The notes under the pieces: model-generated
The model's database searches: none
What the model was told of the DNA's origin: nothing
Seen by the model: only the letters and a program-made list of their open reading frames with translations
Assembly: GCA_036277115.1 (NCBI GenBank)
Contig: DASUNM010000021.1
Span: forward strand, 248,001 to 312,000
DNA length: 64,000 nucleotides
Direction of reading: 5' to 3'
DNA from: Pyrinomonadaceae bacterium
Lineage (GTDB): Bacteria > Acidobacteriota > Blastocatellia > Pyrinomonadales > Pyrinomonadaceae
Shown: positions 8,239 through 17,352 of the stretch, in pieces
Position numbering within the stretch: position 1 is the first letter of the stretch
Layout of the letters: every line of letters begins with the position of its first letter
Made by a program: the position numbers and the translations under genes

Positions 8239-9258
8239 CTTATCCCCGAAATGCTCGAAACCTTGCGGGGCAAGCTCCCAGACTCGATTCTGTTCATTAA
8301 CGCGCACGCTTCCCGTCGCGTCTACAATTTCGCCGATGTGTGAAATCGGAATCCCATCCACGAGCTGCGGCAGGCGCTTTACGTTTTCTCGAGCAACGGT
8401 AAAAAGCAGCTCAAAATCCTCGCCGCCATGCAAAGCGAGCGCAAGCGGGTCGAGCGCGCGACGGCCGCAGAGATGCACCACGTTTTCATCAAGGGGGAGC
8501 GACGCGGCGTCAATCGTCGCGCCGACGCTGCTCTCGGTGCAAAGGTGATGCAGGTCGGAAGAGAGGCCGTCGCTGATGTCGATCATTGAAGTAGCCAGAT
8601 GCTCTTCGCCGAGAACGATGCCCCAGCCGACACGCGGTTGCGGAGAGAGTTGGCGAAGGAGAAGGGCTTGGATCGCGTCGTCGTCGCTGTCCGATCCGGC
8701 GGCTCCCGGTTCTGACACACGCGCGCCAAATTCAATCAGCTTCAATCCCGCCGCGGCGCCGCCGAGACTGCCCGTTACAAAAATTTGATCGCCGGGTTGC
8801 GCAGTGGATCGCAAAACGGCCCGTCCGGTCGTTACCTCGCCAACGAGAATTGAATCGATAACAATCTGCGGCGAGGCGGAAACATCACCGCCCGCAAGTG
8901 TGACGTCATATCGATCAGCCAGTCCCAGGTAGCCCGCGAAGAAGTCATCTTTGAAGTTGCTATCCCAAACGTCTTTCGCAAAGCCGACTGAAGCAAGCGC
9001 CCAACGTGGACGCGCGCCCATGGCCGCGATGTCTGACATTGAAACCGCCAGTGCTTTGTGACCGAGGAGTCGAGGTGGCGTAATTTGCGGGTGAAAGTCG
9101 ATGCCTTCGACCAGCAGGTCCGTCGTTAAAACAAAGTCGCGGTCGGAGTATTGTCGAATCACTGCTGCATCGTCACCGATTCCGACGCTTAGCCGCGAAG
9201 ATTGGGAGCGTGATTTGGTTTGCTCACGAAGCCGGCGGATGAAATCGAACTCGTTCAT
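8233..9258 (-). CDS. thiL: Thiamine-monophosphate kinase
   Basis: 341 aa member of the PurM/ThiL superfamily; phosphorylates thiamine monophosphate to the diphosphate with ATP. Seen are the N-terminal EFDFIRRLRE, the metal-binding VGIGDDAAVI (25-34), TTDLLVEGIDF, HKALAVSMSDIAAMGA, TLAGGDVSASP and MIDISDGLSSDLHHL blocks. All are standard ThiL motifs, and the length is normal. The gene converges with the antiporter-rhodanese gene; if the latter is read through its TGA, the two overlap by 6 bases at their 3' ends. Upstream lies an inverted repeat before the aminotransferase gene, so it may be co-transcribed with that gene. Confidence 0.95.
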   Translation of the reverse strand: MNEFDFIRRLREQTKSRSQSSRLSVGIGDDAAVIRQYSDRDFVLTTDLLVEGIDFHPQITPPRLLGHKALAVSMSDIAAMGARPRWALASVGFAKDVWDSNFKDDFFAGYLGLADRYDVTLAGGDVSASPQIVIDSILVGEVTTGRAVLRSTAQPGDQIFVTGSLGGAAAGLKLIEFGARVSEPGAAGSDSDDDAIQALLLRQLSPQPRVGWGIVLGEEHLATSMIDISDGLSSDLHHLCTESSVGATIDAASLPLDENVVHLCGRRALDPLALALHGGEDFELLFTVARENVKRLPQLVDGIPISHIGEIVDATGSVRVNEQNRVWELAPQGFEHFGDKS

Positions 9259-9262
9259 GATT

Positions 9263-9320
9263 GTTCAGAGTTCAGCGTTTACGCTGTTCATACTAGCAAG
9301 CTGAAGCTTGAACTCTGAAC
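9263..9320. repeat. Inverted repeat GTTCAGAGTTCA...TTGAACTCTGAAC
   Basis: The two ends of this gap are near-perfect reverse complements (12-13 bases). Inside is a second, weaker pairing of CAGCGT/ACGCTG type. It belongs to the same dispersed intergenic hairpin family as 4683-4783. Confidence 0.65.
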
Positions 9321-10489
9321 TAAAGATTCCGTCGCAGGGATTCGAGGCCGCCCTGAATGGTTTCGATCGAAGTCGAGAAGGAAAACCGCACGTGACCTTC
9401 ACCGTCGGGCCCGAACACTACGCCGGGGACGGTGGCTACCTGGGCGCGGTTCAATAAGACTTCCGCCGCTTCGCGACTGTTGGCGCTGATGCGCGTCACG
9501 TCCGGAAAAGCGTAGAACGCGCCCGCCGGTGGGTCGCAGGTCAGACCGAGTTCACTCAATCCAGCCACCAACAAGTCGCGTCGCTCGCGATAAGCAGCCC
9601 GCGAGGTTTCCAAAAAGTCTGAATCGGTCGTGAACGCTGCCAGCGCCGCCCATTGCGTCGGCGTCGAAACTCCGTTGGAAGAGTACAGCAGCGCTTTGCG
9701 CAGTCCGGTCATCCACGGTTCAGTTGCCACTGCGTAGCCAATGCGCCAGCCGGTCATCGCATAAGATTTCGACAACGTGAAGGTCGTGATCGTTCGTTCA
9801 AACATGCCGTCGAGCGAAGCGATTGAGAAGTGCTCGCTGTCGTAAACGATGTCTTCGTAAGCTTCGTCCGCGATGATGATGAGGTCACGATCGATTGCAA
9901 AGCGAGCGACTGCCTCGGCTTCAGCTCGCGTAAACACCACGCCGGAAGGATTGGTCGGCGTGTTGAAGTAGATGGCGCGCGTCTTTGGCGAGGCGTAGCG
10001 CGCGAGGGTTGCGGCGAATCCGTCCGCGCGCGCTTCCTGGGTGGGGACGAGTACGATCCGTCCCTCACAGTGCGCGACTAAATCTTTGATAGGAGTCCAG
10101 AACGGCGAGAACACCAGAACCTCATCGCCGTGATTGACCACCGATTGGAACGCGGCAAACAGACCCTGCATACCGCCGATGACCACGAGGACGTTCTCAA
10201 CGTTCGCCGGAATATTGTTGCGCGTTCGCAGCTTGTCAGTGATGGCCTGGCGCAGTTCGGGAATGCCGGACGAGGGCGCATAGCGAGTCTTGTTGTCTTT
10301 CAGCGCGGCGACCATGGCGTCCTTAATGTAGTCAGGGGTCGGACGGAAGGGTTCGCCGCCTTCGAACTGATAGACGCTCGCGCCCTGCGTTCGGAGTTCC
10401 ATGACCCGATTACGGATGTTTACGATGTCGGAAAATCCGACTTCATCAAAGCGCGCGGCGAGGCGAAACCCGGCGGCCGTAGCGATCAT
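9320..10489 (-). CDS. Pyridoxal phosphate-dependent class I/II aminotransferase (aspartate aminotransferase-like)
   Basis: 389 aa fold type I PLP enzyme. It shows the substrate-arm motif FEGGEPFRPTP, NTPTNPSGVVF (176-186), the PLP pyridine-binding IIADEAYEDIVYD (205-217), the Schiff-base lysine K241 in TLSKSYAMTGWRIGYA, and the C-terminal HVRFSFSTS arginine motif for the substrate carboxylate. It is closest to the prokaryotic aspartate/aromatic aminotransferase I-gamma group; the exact amino-acid substrate cannot be told from sequence. It precedes thiL with a repeat-filled gap. The start at 10489 is followed by MIATAAGFRLAARF, and a start a few residues later is possible. Confidence 0.9.
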   Translation of the reverse strand: MIATAAGFRLAARFDEVGFSDIVNIRNRVMELRTQGASVYQFEGGEPFRPTPDYIKDAMVAALKDNKTRYAPSSGIPELRQAITDKLRTRNNIPANVENVLVVIGGMQGLFAAFQSVVNHGDEVLVFSPFWTPIKDLVAHCEGRIVLVPTQEARADGFAATLARYASPKTRAIYFNTPTNPSGVVFTRAEAEAVARFAIDRDLIIIADEAYEDIVYDSEHFSIASLDGMFERTITTFTLSKSYAMTGWRIGYAVATEPWMTGLRKALLYSSNGVSTPTQWAALAAFTTDSDFLETSRAAYRERRDLLVAGLSELGLTCDPPAGAFYAFPDVTRISANSREAAEVLLNRAQVATVPGVVFGPDGEGHVRFSFSTSIETIQGGLESLRRNL

Positions 10490-10771
10490 TTTTGGTAAGA
10501 AACCTCCGATTAGGGCGGGTGCTTAGAACACGAGATTATATCCGCGGTCGTGTTGCTCGCCTAATCCTCGCGCATGCCCAGGAATTCCGCTGGAGCCGGC
10601 TGTGAAGACTGCGCTCTTAAGATTTTGGTTTTAAACTCTAGTATGAACTCGGGCGCCGTAAGTGTAAGAAACTGTTGACATGCAAAAGTTCCGGCAGTTA
10701 ACATGCGCCAGCTTCGCGTGGCCTTTGAAAGGTCGGCCCGGCGACGCAGGCACTTTGCGGTCGCACTCTCG

Positions 10772-11281
10772 ATGACTTCCGTCGCCATTCCTGAAAAGTT
10801 GTTCTTTAAAATCGGTGAGGTGTGCGAGCTCGCCGGGGTGCAGGCGCACGTGCTGAGGTATTGGGAGACAGAGTTTCCGACGCTGGCGCCGCAGAAAAAC
10901 CGGGCGGGTCAACGCACTTATCGGCGCCGCGACGTGGAAATGGCGCTGCGGATCAAAGAGTTGCTTTACGACGAGCAGTACACTATCGCAGGAGCGAAAA
11001 AGAAATTGGCAAATGAATTACGCACTGGCGGACCCGTGCGCGACAATGTGGCGGTCGCAAAAGCGCCGGTACGCAGCCTAAAACCGCCTCCATCACTGGC
11101 CGGGCGGATATCCTCAGCCGCCCCGCAACCGGCGCTCGAAGCCTCAGCGTCACCGGGTTCTGATGACATCAGCAATGAGAGTAAGGCTGAGTTGCGGCGG
11201 ATTGCGTCCGAACTCAAAGAGATTCTGAACTTGCTCAACGAAACCGACGCGGAACTCCGGAAAAACACCGAAGAAGAGTGA
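10772..11281 (+). CDS. MerR family transcriptional regulator
   Basis: 169 aa from the ATG at 10772; the frame is open upstream to 10703, but those residues are Arg-rich and not family-like. The winged-helix DNA-binding domain ([26 protein letters not shown], then [24 protein letters not shown] and [10 protein letters not shown]) fills residues 10-85. It is followed by a Pro/Ala/Ser-rich linker and a short C-terminal helix ([18 protein letters not shown]) suited to dimer formation. No metal- or drug-binding cysteine pair is seen. It resembles the small MerR regulators found next to ihfA/pheT or in stress operons. No promoter target is evident in the window. Confidence 0.85.
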   Translation: MTSVAIPEKLFFKIGEVCELAGVQAHVLRYWETEFPTLAPQKNRAGQRTYRRRDVEMALRIKELLYDEQYTIAGAKKKLANELRTGGPVRDNVAVAKAPVRSLKPPPSLAGRISSAAPQPALEASASPGSDDISNESKAELRRIASELKEILNLLNETDAELRKNTEEE

Positions 11282-11421
11282 TTAACTCGCGTCGTGAGGG
11301 TACCAACTTTTAGTCGGGCCTTTTTCCGGGCCCGGCACCCGACTAAAATCGGTATTCTGACGCTCGCACCGGGGCGCACGTTTTGAAATCCAAATGTTTG
11401 CGGCGATACTAAAAGCGTTGA

Positions 11422-11498
11422 CGGGACGTGGCGCAGCCTGGTAGCGCGCACGCTTGGGGTGCGTGAGGTCGCTGGTTCGAATCCAGTCGTCCCGACCA
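11422..11498 (+). tRNA. tRNA-Pro(GGG)
   Basis: 77 bases including encoded CCA. The acceptor CGGGACG/CGTCCCG is closed by C1-G72 with A73, as expected for Pro. The anticodon stem CACGC/GCGTG holds loop TTGGGGT with anticodon GGG, and the T arm has GGTTCGAATCC. It is a normal cloverleaf, unlike several members of the array at 56-61 kb. Confidence 0.97.
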
Positions 11499-11502
11499 TT
11501 AA

Positions 11503-11541
11503 AAAAGGCTTTCCGTGTAAAAAACGGAAAGCCTTTTCCTT
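11503..11541 (+). terminator. Rho-independent terminator after tRNA-Pro
   Basis: A 14-base stem AAAAGGCTTTCCGT/ACGGAAAGCCTTTT with a short A-rich loop starts five bases after the tRNA CCA. T-runs occur on both strands, so it could also serve the converging CAP-domain gene. Confidence 0.85.
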
Positions 11542-11561
11542 TGTGGGATCTATCAGCCGCT

Positions 11562-12377
11562 CTACATCTTTGCCGGCTTGGATTTTGTGCCACCGGACTT
11601 TGGCGGCGTGGTCTTGGCCGGAGCAGAAGTAGTCTTAGTCGCAGTAGCCGTTGTCTTCGCCGGAGTAGTCGTCGTCTTAGCCGGCGTTTTGGTAGCCTTC
11701 GCAGGAGACGTTCCCGGATTGAATTCACTGAAGCCGCCGGCAAGCGTCAGCACGCACATCGCGTTGTACTGTGGATGTGAACCGCACGAAATTCCCGCGA
11801 CTTGAAATTCGGTCCCCAGCAAACGACGGCGATGGCCGCGGCTCGGAAACCCGTCGTCAATCAACCAGGTCAGCAATCGTTCGCGCGCGGAATCATTTCC
11901 GTAGCAGATGTTTTCGCCAATGGCGCCCGACCATCTGCCATAAGGTTTCACGCGTTCTTCGATCAGATTGTTGTTGGCGCTGCGATGTCCGGTCCCGCCG
12001 CTGCCGCCCTGGTCTTTAACGTGAGTCAACGCCGCCAGGGACAAACCACTTGAAGCAATTAGCGGTGGCAGAGGCTTGAGAGCTTTCAAGAATCTGATTG
12101 CCTCGTCAACCGCGTGCCATCCTTCTTCAGTCGTGAGCGGATCTTTCCCCGCGGGTGTGTACTGCTTCCCGCTAAACTGCGGCTTTAGTTTTTCAAGGTA
12201 CGTGGCGTAGAGATGGGGATTCGCTCGCGCTTCATTGATCTCGTTCAGCAGCTCCCGCTCGGAGTCCGTCAAGGCAGAGCCGCCGGACGACTTGTTTGTT
12301 TGTGAGTGGGTTCTTTGAAAAGCCGTGAAGACGGCCAAGGTCGCAACCAGGGCGATGAACGCAACTCTAACTTTCAT
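11562..12377 (-). CDS. Secreted CAP-domain (SCP/PR1-like) protein with low-complexity Thr/Lys/Ala tail
   Basis: 271 aa. The signal peptide (VRVAFIALVATLAVFTAF) is followed by the CAP domain. Its LLNEINEARANPHLYATYLEKL opening, LSLAALTHVKDQ, a GTGHRSANN segment supplying His, the GENICYG motif and LLTWLIDDGFPSRGHRRRLLG are characteristic of bacterial CAP/SCP proteins (YkwD-like). The last ~55 residues are repeats of AKTT/PAKTT type, a probable wall-associated or flexible region coded by a tandem trinucleotide-rich stretch. CAP proteins are extracellular and their bacterial biochemical role is poorly known. A GGGGAACTCC sequence just upstream of the start on the coding strand supplies a weak ribosome site. 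Confidence 0.85.
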   Translation of the reverse strand: MKVRVAFIALVATLAVFTAFQRTHSQTNKSSGGSALTDSERELLNEINEARANPHLYATYLEKLKPQFSGKQYTPAGKDPLTTEEGWHAVDEAIRFLKALKPLPPLIASSGLSLAALTHVKDQGGSGGTGHRSANNNLIEERVKPYGRWSGAIGENICYGNDSARERLLTWLIDDGFPSRGHRRRLLGTEFQVAGISCGSHPQYNAMCVLTLAGGFSEFNPGTSPAKATKTPAKTTTTPAKTTATATKTTSAPAKTTPPKSGGTKSKPAKM

Positions 12378-12556
12378 CTGGGGGAACTCCTTAAGTCTTA
12401 CTGAACAGCGCAGTTTACTGCGTGCATGTCGGGGAAATCGCAGCCTAAACTAACCAATGCTCGCGGATGTGTCAATCATTAGTAGACAGTCCCGGCGTTA
12501 GCGTTTAGCATCAGAACTGGTGTCGCCGCCCCCGGAGACCGCGTCACTCGATTTTC

Positions 12557-15289
12557 ATGCCCATCCGGCATCCACCAGACGATCATATTCCCCGCATCGT
12601 ACGTCGCAGCGGTCAACCGCCGCGAGTCGTTCGGTACGAAGAGCCACGACCGACATTCCGCCGCCGCCTTCTTAGATTTCTGACGCGCCCGTACGTCGCG
12701 ATTCCCGCGCTGGCCTTGTTCGCGTTGGGCGCAGGTATCCTGATTTATTACTGGGTAGTTTTTTCCGCGCGCATCGACAACCTGCTGGCCGGTGAAGTGT
12801 TCACGCGCTCCGCCGGAATCTACGCGGCGCCCAAGCAGATTCGAACCGGCCAGGGATTGTCGCAACAGGATTTCGTCGCCTACCTGCGGCGCGCCGGTTA
12901 TGTTGAGCGCGGGCAACAGGCCGAAACGGCACGCGGCCGTTATGCGCTTGATGGTTCAACCATTGAAGTTCAACCCGGCACCGACGCCATGCTGGATCAC
13001 GCGCGCGCGTTCGAACCGCTGCGCGTTCAATTCACGCGCGACGGCAAATCCATCAGCGGCCTGACGGTTCGCGACAGCGGCGCCCGGTTGGATCGGGCGC
13101 AGCTCGAACCGGAACTCATCAGTTCGGTGACCGGCCCCGACCGGGCAAAGCGCCGTGTCGTCGGTTTCAACGACTTGCCCGACCATCTGGTCAAAGCGAT
13201 CACAGTCACTGAAGACCGTTCCTTCTTTGAACATCACGGGGTGAACATTCGCGGAATCATTCGCGCGCTGGTGCGGCGTTACGACAGTGATCCCAACTCT
13301 CCGATAGCGCGACAGGGCGGTTCCAGCATCACGCAACAGATCGTCAAGAACATGCTGTTGTCGCAAGAGACACCTTGGCGGCGCAAAGTGCCGGAAGCGT
13401 ACATGTCCGTCATCCTGGAAACGCGTCTTTCAAAGCAGGAAATTTTCGCGCTGTACAGCAACCTGGTTTACCTCGGACAGCAATCAGGCTTTGCGATTCA
13501 TGGATTTGGTGAAGCGTCGAACGCGTACTTCAACAAAGACGTCACGACGCTGACGCTGCCCGAAGCCGCTTTTCTCGCCGGTATTATCCGCAGTCCAAAC
13601 CGTTACAACCCTTATCACAATCTGGAAACAGCGCGCGCGCGCCGCAACCAGGTGCTCGAGTCGATGGCCGAAACCGGAACAATTACTCCGGAACAAGCCG
13701 AGCAAGCGAAAGCGACTGAACTGAAGATTGCCCCGACGAAGGGGCGCATCGACGTTTCTGACGCGCCGTATTTTGCCGATTACGTGCAAAACCAACTCAG
13801 CGATTTGATCACGGGCCAGGGCGCCGATCACCTGCGCATCTACACGACCATCGACATGGATTTGCAGCGCGCGGCTTATGCAGCAGTCACAAAACAGTTG
13901 GCGGCGCTCGACAAGATTCAGGCGAAGCGATTTCCAGAAGGGACCGTGCAGGCCTCGCTGGTGGCGATGAATGCGGACACCGGTGAGATTGTCGCCATGG
14001 TGGGCGGGCGTGACTACTCGAAAAGCCAATTCAATCGGGCTGAGGCTTTGCGCCAACCTGGATCGGTTTTCAAGCCATTCGTCTATGCGACCGCGCTGAA
14101 CACGGCCTACGACGGCGTGCCTCGCGTGATCACGCCAGCCACGGTTTACAAAGACGAACCGAAGACTTTTATTTACGACAGTCAGCAATACTCGCCCGGC
14201 AACATGGGTGACAAGTATTCGATGCAGCCCGTCACGTTGCGCGACGCGATGGTGAAAAGCTTGAACGTGGTAACGGTCGATGTGGCGATGGAAGTCACGA
14301 TTGGCCGCGTCATGAGTCTCGCCGCGAAAGCGGGTTTGCCACGCGTGCCGCGCGCTTATCCGGCCATGGCCCTGGGCACTGCTGAAGCCACGCCGCTGCA
14401 AATCGCTTCGGCCTACACCGGATTCGCGGCAAACGGGAGGCGCATTTCGCCGACCGCGATTAATCGCATAACAACGGGTGACGGCACCACTGTGGCGCAG
14501 CCTACGGCGCAAAAGAATGAAGTAATGAGGCCTGAAGTTGCTTACGTGATGACATCTTTCATGAAAGATGTCGTGAACCGCGGCACGGCCGCGCCCATTC
14601 GCGCGCGCGGTTTCAAATTCAACGTGGCGGGAAAAACCGGCACGTCACGCGACGGTTGGTTTGCCGGCTACACGCCGCACTTGGTCTGCGTCGTTTGGGT
14701 CGGCTTCGACGATGGCGCGCAGTTGGGACTGACGGGCGCTGCTTCGGCGCTGCCTATCTGGGCTGACTTCATGAACACGGCGTTAACAATTCATCCGGAA
14801 TGGACGGGCGACTGGTCGATGCCTTCCGGGCTCCAGGAAGCCAACATCGATCCGGCTACCGGCCAGTTGGCGCAAGCGGACGCAATCAGTAGTCGCACCG
14901 AACTGTTCATCAACGGGACTTCGCCTGGTTCGGAAACGAATGACGCCGAAGACATGGCTGAGGATTCTTCGGACGGTGAGGGAACGGAGGATGAAAACAA
15001 TCGGCAGATTGAGCCGGCGAGTTTGCCTGACCCGCTGCCGGAACCGCCGAAGCCAAAACCGACACCGAAGATTTACGACGGCGATTCAAGCCGGCTGCAG
15101 GGCACGATCACGCTCGATGTTGATCCGGCGACTAATTTGATAGCGGTCGACACCTGTCCGGTGATCCGCACCAAGACTTTCATGATTGGACAGGAACCGA
15201 GGAGATACTGCGGGCCGGAGTATCACAAGAAGGCTTCGGCATCGCCGCCCGCTACTGCACAACGAGCGCGGCCACCGAATCGAGATTGA
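12557..15289 (+). CDS. mrcA: Penicillin-binding protein 1A, bifunctional transglycosylase/transpeptidase
   Basis: 910 aa class A PBP. There is a cytoplasmic Arg/Pro-rich tail, one membrane anchor at about 47-70 and a UB2H-like region. The GT51 glycosyltransferase has TEDRSFFEHHGVN near residue 218, QGGSSITQQIVKNM and ARRNQVLESM. The transpeptidase has GSVFKPF (Ser near 500), KSLN near 567 and KTGTS near 692. It polymerises lipid II and crosslinks peptidoglycan at the outer face of the inner membrane. The C-terminal ~120 residues are an acidic then Pro-rich tail (EDMAEDSSDGEGTEDENN, PEPPKPKPTPK), followed by a small domain with two Cys (DTCPVI, RRYCGPEY). The length is typical for Acidobacteria-type PBP1A. 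Confidence 0.95.
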   Translation: MPIRHPPDDHIPRIVRRSGQPPRVVRYEEPRPTFRRRLLRFLTRPYVAIPALALFALGAGILIYYWVVFSARIDNLLAGEVFTRSAGIYAAPKQIRTGQGLSQQDFVAYLRRAGYVERGQQAETARGRYALDGSTIEVQPGTDAMLDHARAFEPLRVQFTRDGKSISGLTVRDSGARLDRAQLEPELISSVTGPDRAKRRVVGFNDLPDHLVKAITVTEDRSFFEHHGVNIRGIIRALVRRYDSDPNSPIARQGGSSITQQIVKNMLLSQETPWRRKVPEAYMSVILETRLSKQEIFALYSNLVYLGQQSGFAIHGFGEASNAYFNKDVTTLTLPEAAFLAGIIRSPNRYNPYHNLETARARRNQVLESMAETGTITPEQAEQAKATELKIAPTKGRIDVSDAPYFADYVQNQLSDLITGQGADHLRIYTTIDMDLQRAAYAAVTKQLAALDKIQAKRFPEGTVQASLVAMNADTGEIVAMVGGRDYSKSQFNRAEALRQPGSVFKPFVYATALNTAYDGVPRVITPATVYKDEPKTFIYDSQQYSPGNMGDKYSMQPVTLRDAMVKSLNVVTVDVAMEVTIGRVMSLAAKAGLPRVPRAYPAMALGTAEATPLQIASAYTGFAANGRRISPTAINRITTGDGTTVAQPTAQKNEVMRPEVAYVMTSFMKDVVNRGTAAPIRARGFKFNVAGKTGTSRDGWFAGYTPHLVCVVWVGFDDGAQLGLTGAASALPIWADFMNTALTIHPEWTGDWSMPSGLQEANIDPATGQLAQADAISSRTELFINGTSPGSETNDAEDMAEDSSDGEGTEDENNRQIEPASLPDPLPEPPKPKPTPKIYDGDSSRLQGTITLDVDPATNLIAVDTCPVIRTKTFMIGQEPRRYCGPEYHKKASASPPATAQRARPPNRD

Positions 15290-15296
15290 CGAACTG

Positions 15297-15360
15297 ACTG
15301 GAGCGCAAGCGTCCCGCTTGCCTTCAAGACGACCGGCAATCGGGACGATTGCGCTCCAGT
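15297..15360. repeat. 64-bp palindromic element (ACTGGAGCGCAA...TTGCGCTCCAGT)
   Basis: Twelve-base perfect terminal inverted repeats enclose a second pair, GCGTCCCG and CGGGACGA. It begins eight bases after the PBP1A stop, so it may double as a terminator, but there is no T-run. It looks like a dispersed REP/MITE-type unit. Confidence 0.7.
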
Positions 15361-15420
15361 CGCTGACGCGCGCCGCGCCGGTTTTCGCTCCTAATGGAGC
15401 GCCGCTTCGCGAACGCGTGT

Positions 15421-15789
15421 TTACTGTCGACTGTTGTAATGGTTCAGTGCTGATTGCAGTGTCTCAATCGCGAGGGCGGCGGCGTGATGCTTTCGGGAAG
15501 GTAAACCGCCGACAGCTTTCACAACGTGATCCTTCGTCAACGCGCGCGCCTCTTCCAGCGACATTCCTTCAAGCATCTCCGCTAAAGCCGAACTACAAGC
15601 CAGAGTTGGTGGGCACCCGTAGGCAAGAAAACGCGCAGCCTCAATACGATCAGCGTTGACGCGCAGGCTTAGACGCATCCGGTCGCCGCAGACGGGGTTG
15701 GTTTCTTCGGCGATCGCACTTGCGTCGTTCAGTTCGCCTGCGTTTCGCGGATTGGCGATGTGATCGCGGAAGGAATCTGAATAGGCCAT
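15421..15789 (-). CDS. iscU: NifU/IscU-like Fe-S cluster scaffold with third cysteine replaced
   Basis: 122 aa. The N-terminal DHIANPRNAGELND, NPVCGDRM (C34, D36), and FLAYGCPPTLACSSALAEML (C59, C65) match the IscU/NifU N-terminal scaffold that receives sulfur from the desulfurase and assembles [2Fe-2S]. The region that normally carries the third ligand (KLHCS) reads RKHHAAALA here, so a histidine occupies or neighbours the cysteine position. It lies downstream of and co-oriented with the cysteine desulfurase gene, separated by about 140 bases of small palindromes. Function as a scaffold or carrier is likely, but the ligand set is unusual. Confidence 0.85.
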   Translation of the reverse strand: MAYSDSFRDHIANPRNAGELNDASAIAEETNPVCGDRMRLSLRVNADRIEAARFLAYGCPPTLACSSALAEMLEGMSLEEARALTKDHVVKAVGGLPSRKHHAAALAIETLQSALNHYNSRQ

Positions 15790-15847
15790 TCCAATATCAT
15801 TCTCACACGGCTTCAGCCGACGTGACTATTGGCGTCGAGCGAGGCCC

Positions 15848-15950
15848 GAAAACTGTTTCAACAGTTTAAGTGCGCGATGGTTTTCCGAAACCGTTCAAAC
15901 GGTTTTCAGCGAGCAGGAGAGCGTGTTCACCCGGTTGAAACCGGGTGAGA
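15848..15950. repeat. Three short palindromes between iscU and iscS
   Basis: AAACTGTTTCAACAGTTT, AAACCGTTCAAACGGTTT and CACCCGGTTGAAACCGGGTG follow each other within 100 bases. They share the plan AACYGTT, a short CAA or GA centre, and the complement. The third overlaps the last codons of iscS. They could form three mRNA hairpins that adjust the iscS/iscU ratio. Confidence 0.7.
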
Positions 15951-17141
15951 ATATGAGACAGATTTGGAAGGACGCGCCAAGGGTGAAAGCGCACGCAAAC
16001 TCTGAACAGCGCGCGGCAAAACATCGAGAACTCGATCGACATCTTCTTCCGTGTTGTCTTTGCCGAAGCTGAACCGGATTGCGCCGCGCGCAAGCTCCTC
16101 ATCGCGTCCGAGCGCGCGAATCACCGGTGACGGCTCAAGCGTGCCTGATGAACAAGCCGATCCGGTCGAGACCGCGACCCCCTGAAGATCCAGATGAATC
16201 AATAAGCCCTCGCCTTCGATGAAGCGGAATGAAATGTTTGAAACGTGCGACAGGCGCTGTTCTCGGTTGCCGTTGAAGATGATGTCTTCGATGCGCTCGG
16301 AAACGCCGCTTTCAAATCGATCACGCAGCCGCCGCGTGTGCTCAGTGCGATCGAAGATCTCCTGCTTCGCCAACTCTGCCGCCACGCCAAAGCCCACGAT
16401 GTTCGCGACTGGTTCGGTGCCTGCGCGTCGCTCACGCTCCTGATGACCCCCGACGTTTTGGGCCAACAGGCGCACGCCGCGCCGCACGAATAATGCGCCC
16501 GCGCCTTTCGGGGCGTACATCTTGTGTGCTGAGAGCGTCAACAAATCGCAGCCGAGTGCATCGACATCGATTGGAATTCGACCGGCGGCCTGGACGGCGT
16601 CGGTGTGAAACCAAAGATGTCGCTGACCGTCTCGTAGTTCGCGGACCAGCGCTCCGATTTCTACGACCGGTTGAATCGTGCCGATCTCATTGTTCGCGAG
16701 CATGACACTGAGGAGAGTTGTGTTGGCGCGAATCGCATCGCGCACGTCTTCGACGCGCACAATGCCGTTGTCATAGACCGGCAGCCGCGTAACTTCCCAC
16801 CCTTGTTTTTCTAACTGATCGATTGGTCCTCGTGCGGAAGGATGTTCGATGGCCGAAGTGATGATGTGCCGGCCGTGCGGTTCGGCCGCTTCGCAATTTC
16901 CACGGATGGCCAGGTTGTTAGCCTCAGTGCCTCCCGAAGTGAAGACGATTTCGTTGGGCCTGGCTCCGATCAACGAAGCGATTTGGCGACGCGATTTGTC
17001 CACGGCCGCGCGTGCTTGTTGGCCGAACAGGTGCACGCTCGAGGCGTTCCCGTAGTTCTCGGTCAGGTACGGCATCATCGCCGCGAGGACACGCGGATCG
17101 ACGGGAGTCGTGGCGCTGTGATCGAGATAGACTCTTCGCAT
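15927..17141 (-). CDS. iscS: Cysteine desulfurase
   Basis: 404 aa PLP enzyme of the NifS/IscS class; it removes sulfur from cysteine to form an enzyme persulfide for Fe-S and thio-modification pathways. Seen are the start RRVYLDHSATTPVD, TSGGTEANNLAI (68-79), AIEHPS with H100, LSAHKMYAPKGAG with Schiff-base K207, and STGSACSSGTLEPS with catalytic C330 on an extended loop. The C-terminal ~15 residues (SKSVSYSHPVSTG) are encoded partly by an intergenic-type palindrome, suggesting a recently extended tail. It is first in the iscS-iscU minus-strand pair. Confidence 0.96.
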   Translation of the reverse strand: MRRVYLDHSATTPVDPRVLAAMMPYLTENYGNASSVHLFGQQARAAVDKSRRQIASLIGARPNEIVFTSGGTEANNLAIRGNCEAAEPHGRHIITSAIEHPSARGPIDQLEKQGWEVTRLPVYDNGIVRVEDVRDAIRANTTLLSVMLANNEIGTIQPVVEIGALVRELRDGQRHLWFHTDAVQAAGRIPIDVDALGCDLLTLSAHKMYAPKGAGALFVRRGVRLLAQNVGGHQERERRAGTEPVANIVGFGVAAELAKQEIFDRTEHTRRLRDRFESGVSERIEDIIFNGNREQRLSHVSNISFRFIEGEGLLIHLDLQGVAVSTGSACSSGTLEPSPVIRALGRDEELARGAIRFSFGKDNTEEDVDRVLDVLPRAVQSLRALSPLARPSKSVSYSHPVSTG

Positions 17142-17352
17142 ATCGTTAGGTCTGGTTTTACAACCGCCTTGTATCTTAACGCATCAGAACAGCGATTCCA
17201 GCGGAGTTTGCCGCGAATCAACTGCGACTGCAGATTGTCCCGCTTGTCGCGCGATGGTAGCATTCGATCGAAACTGATGCCGAGACGTTGGCATTTAAAC
17301 AAGCCTCTCCCTTTCAAACTGCCCCTAAATTGCGGGATGAAAGGTTTATGAA

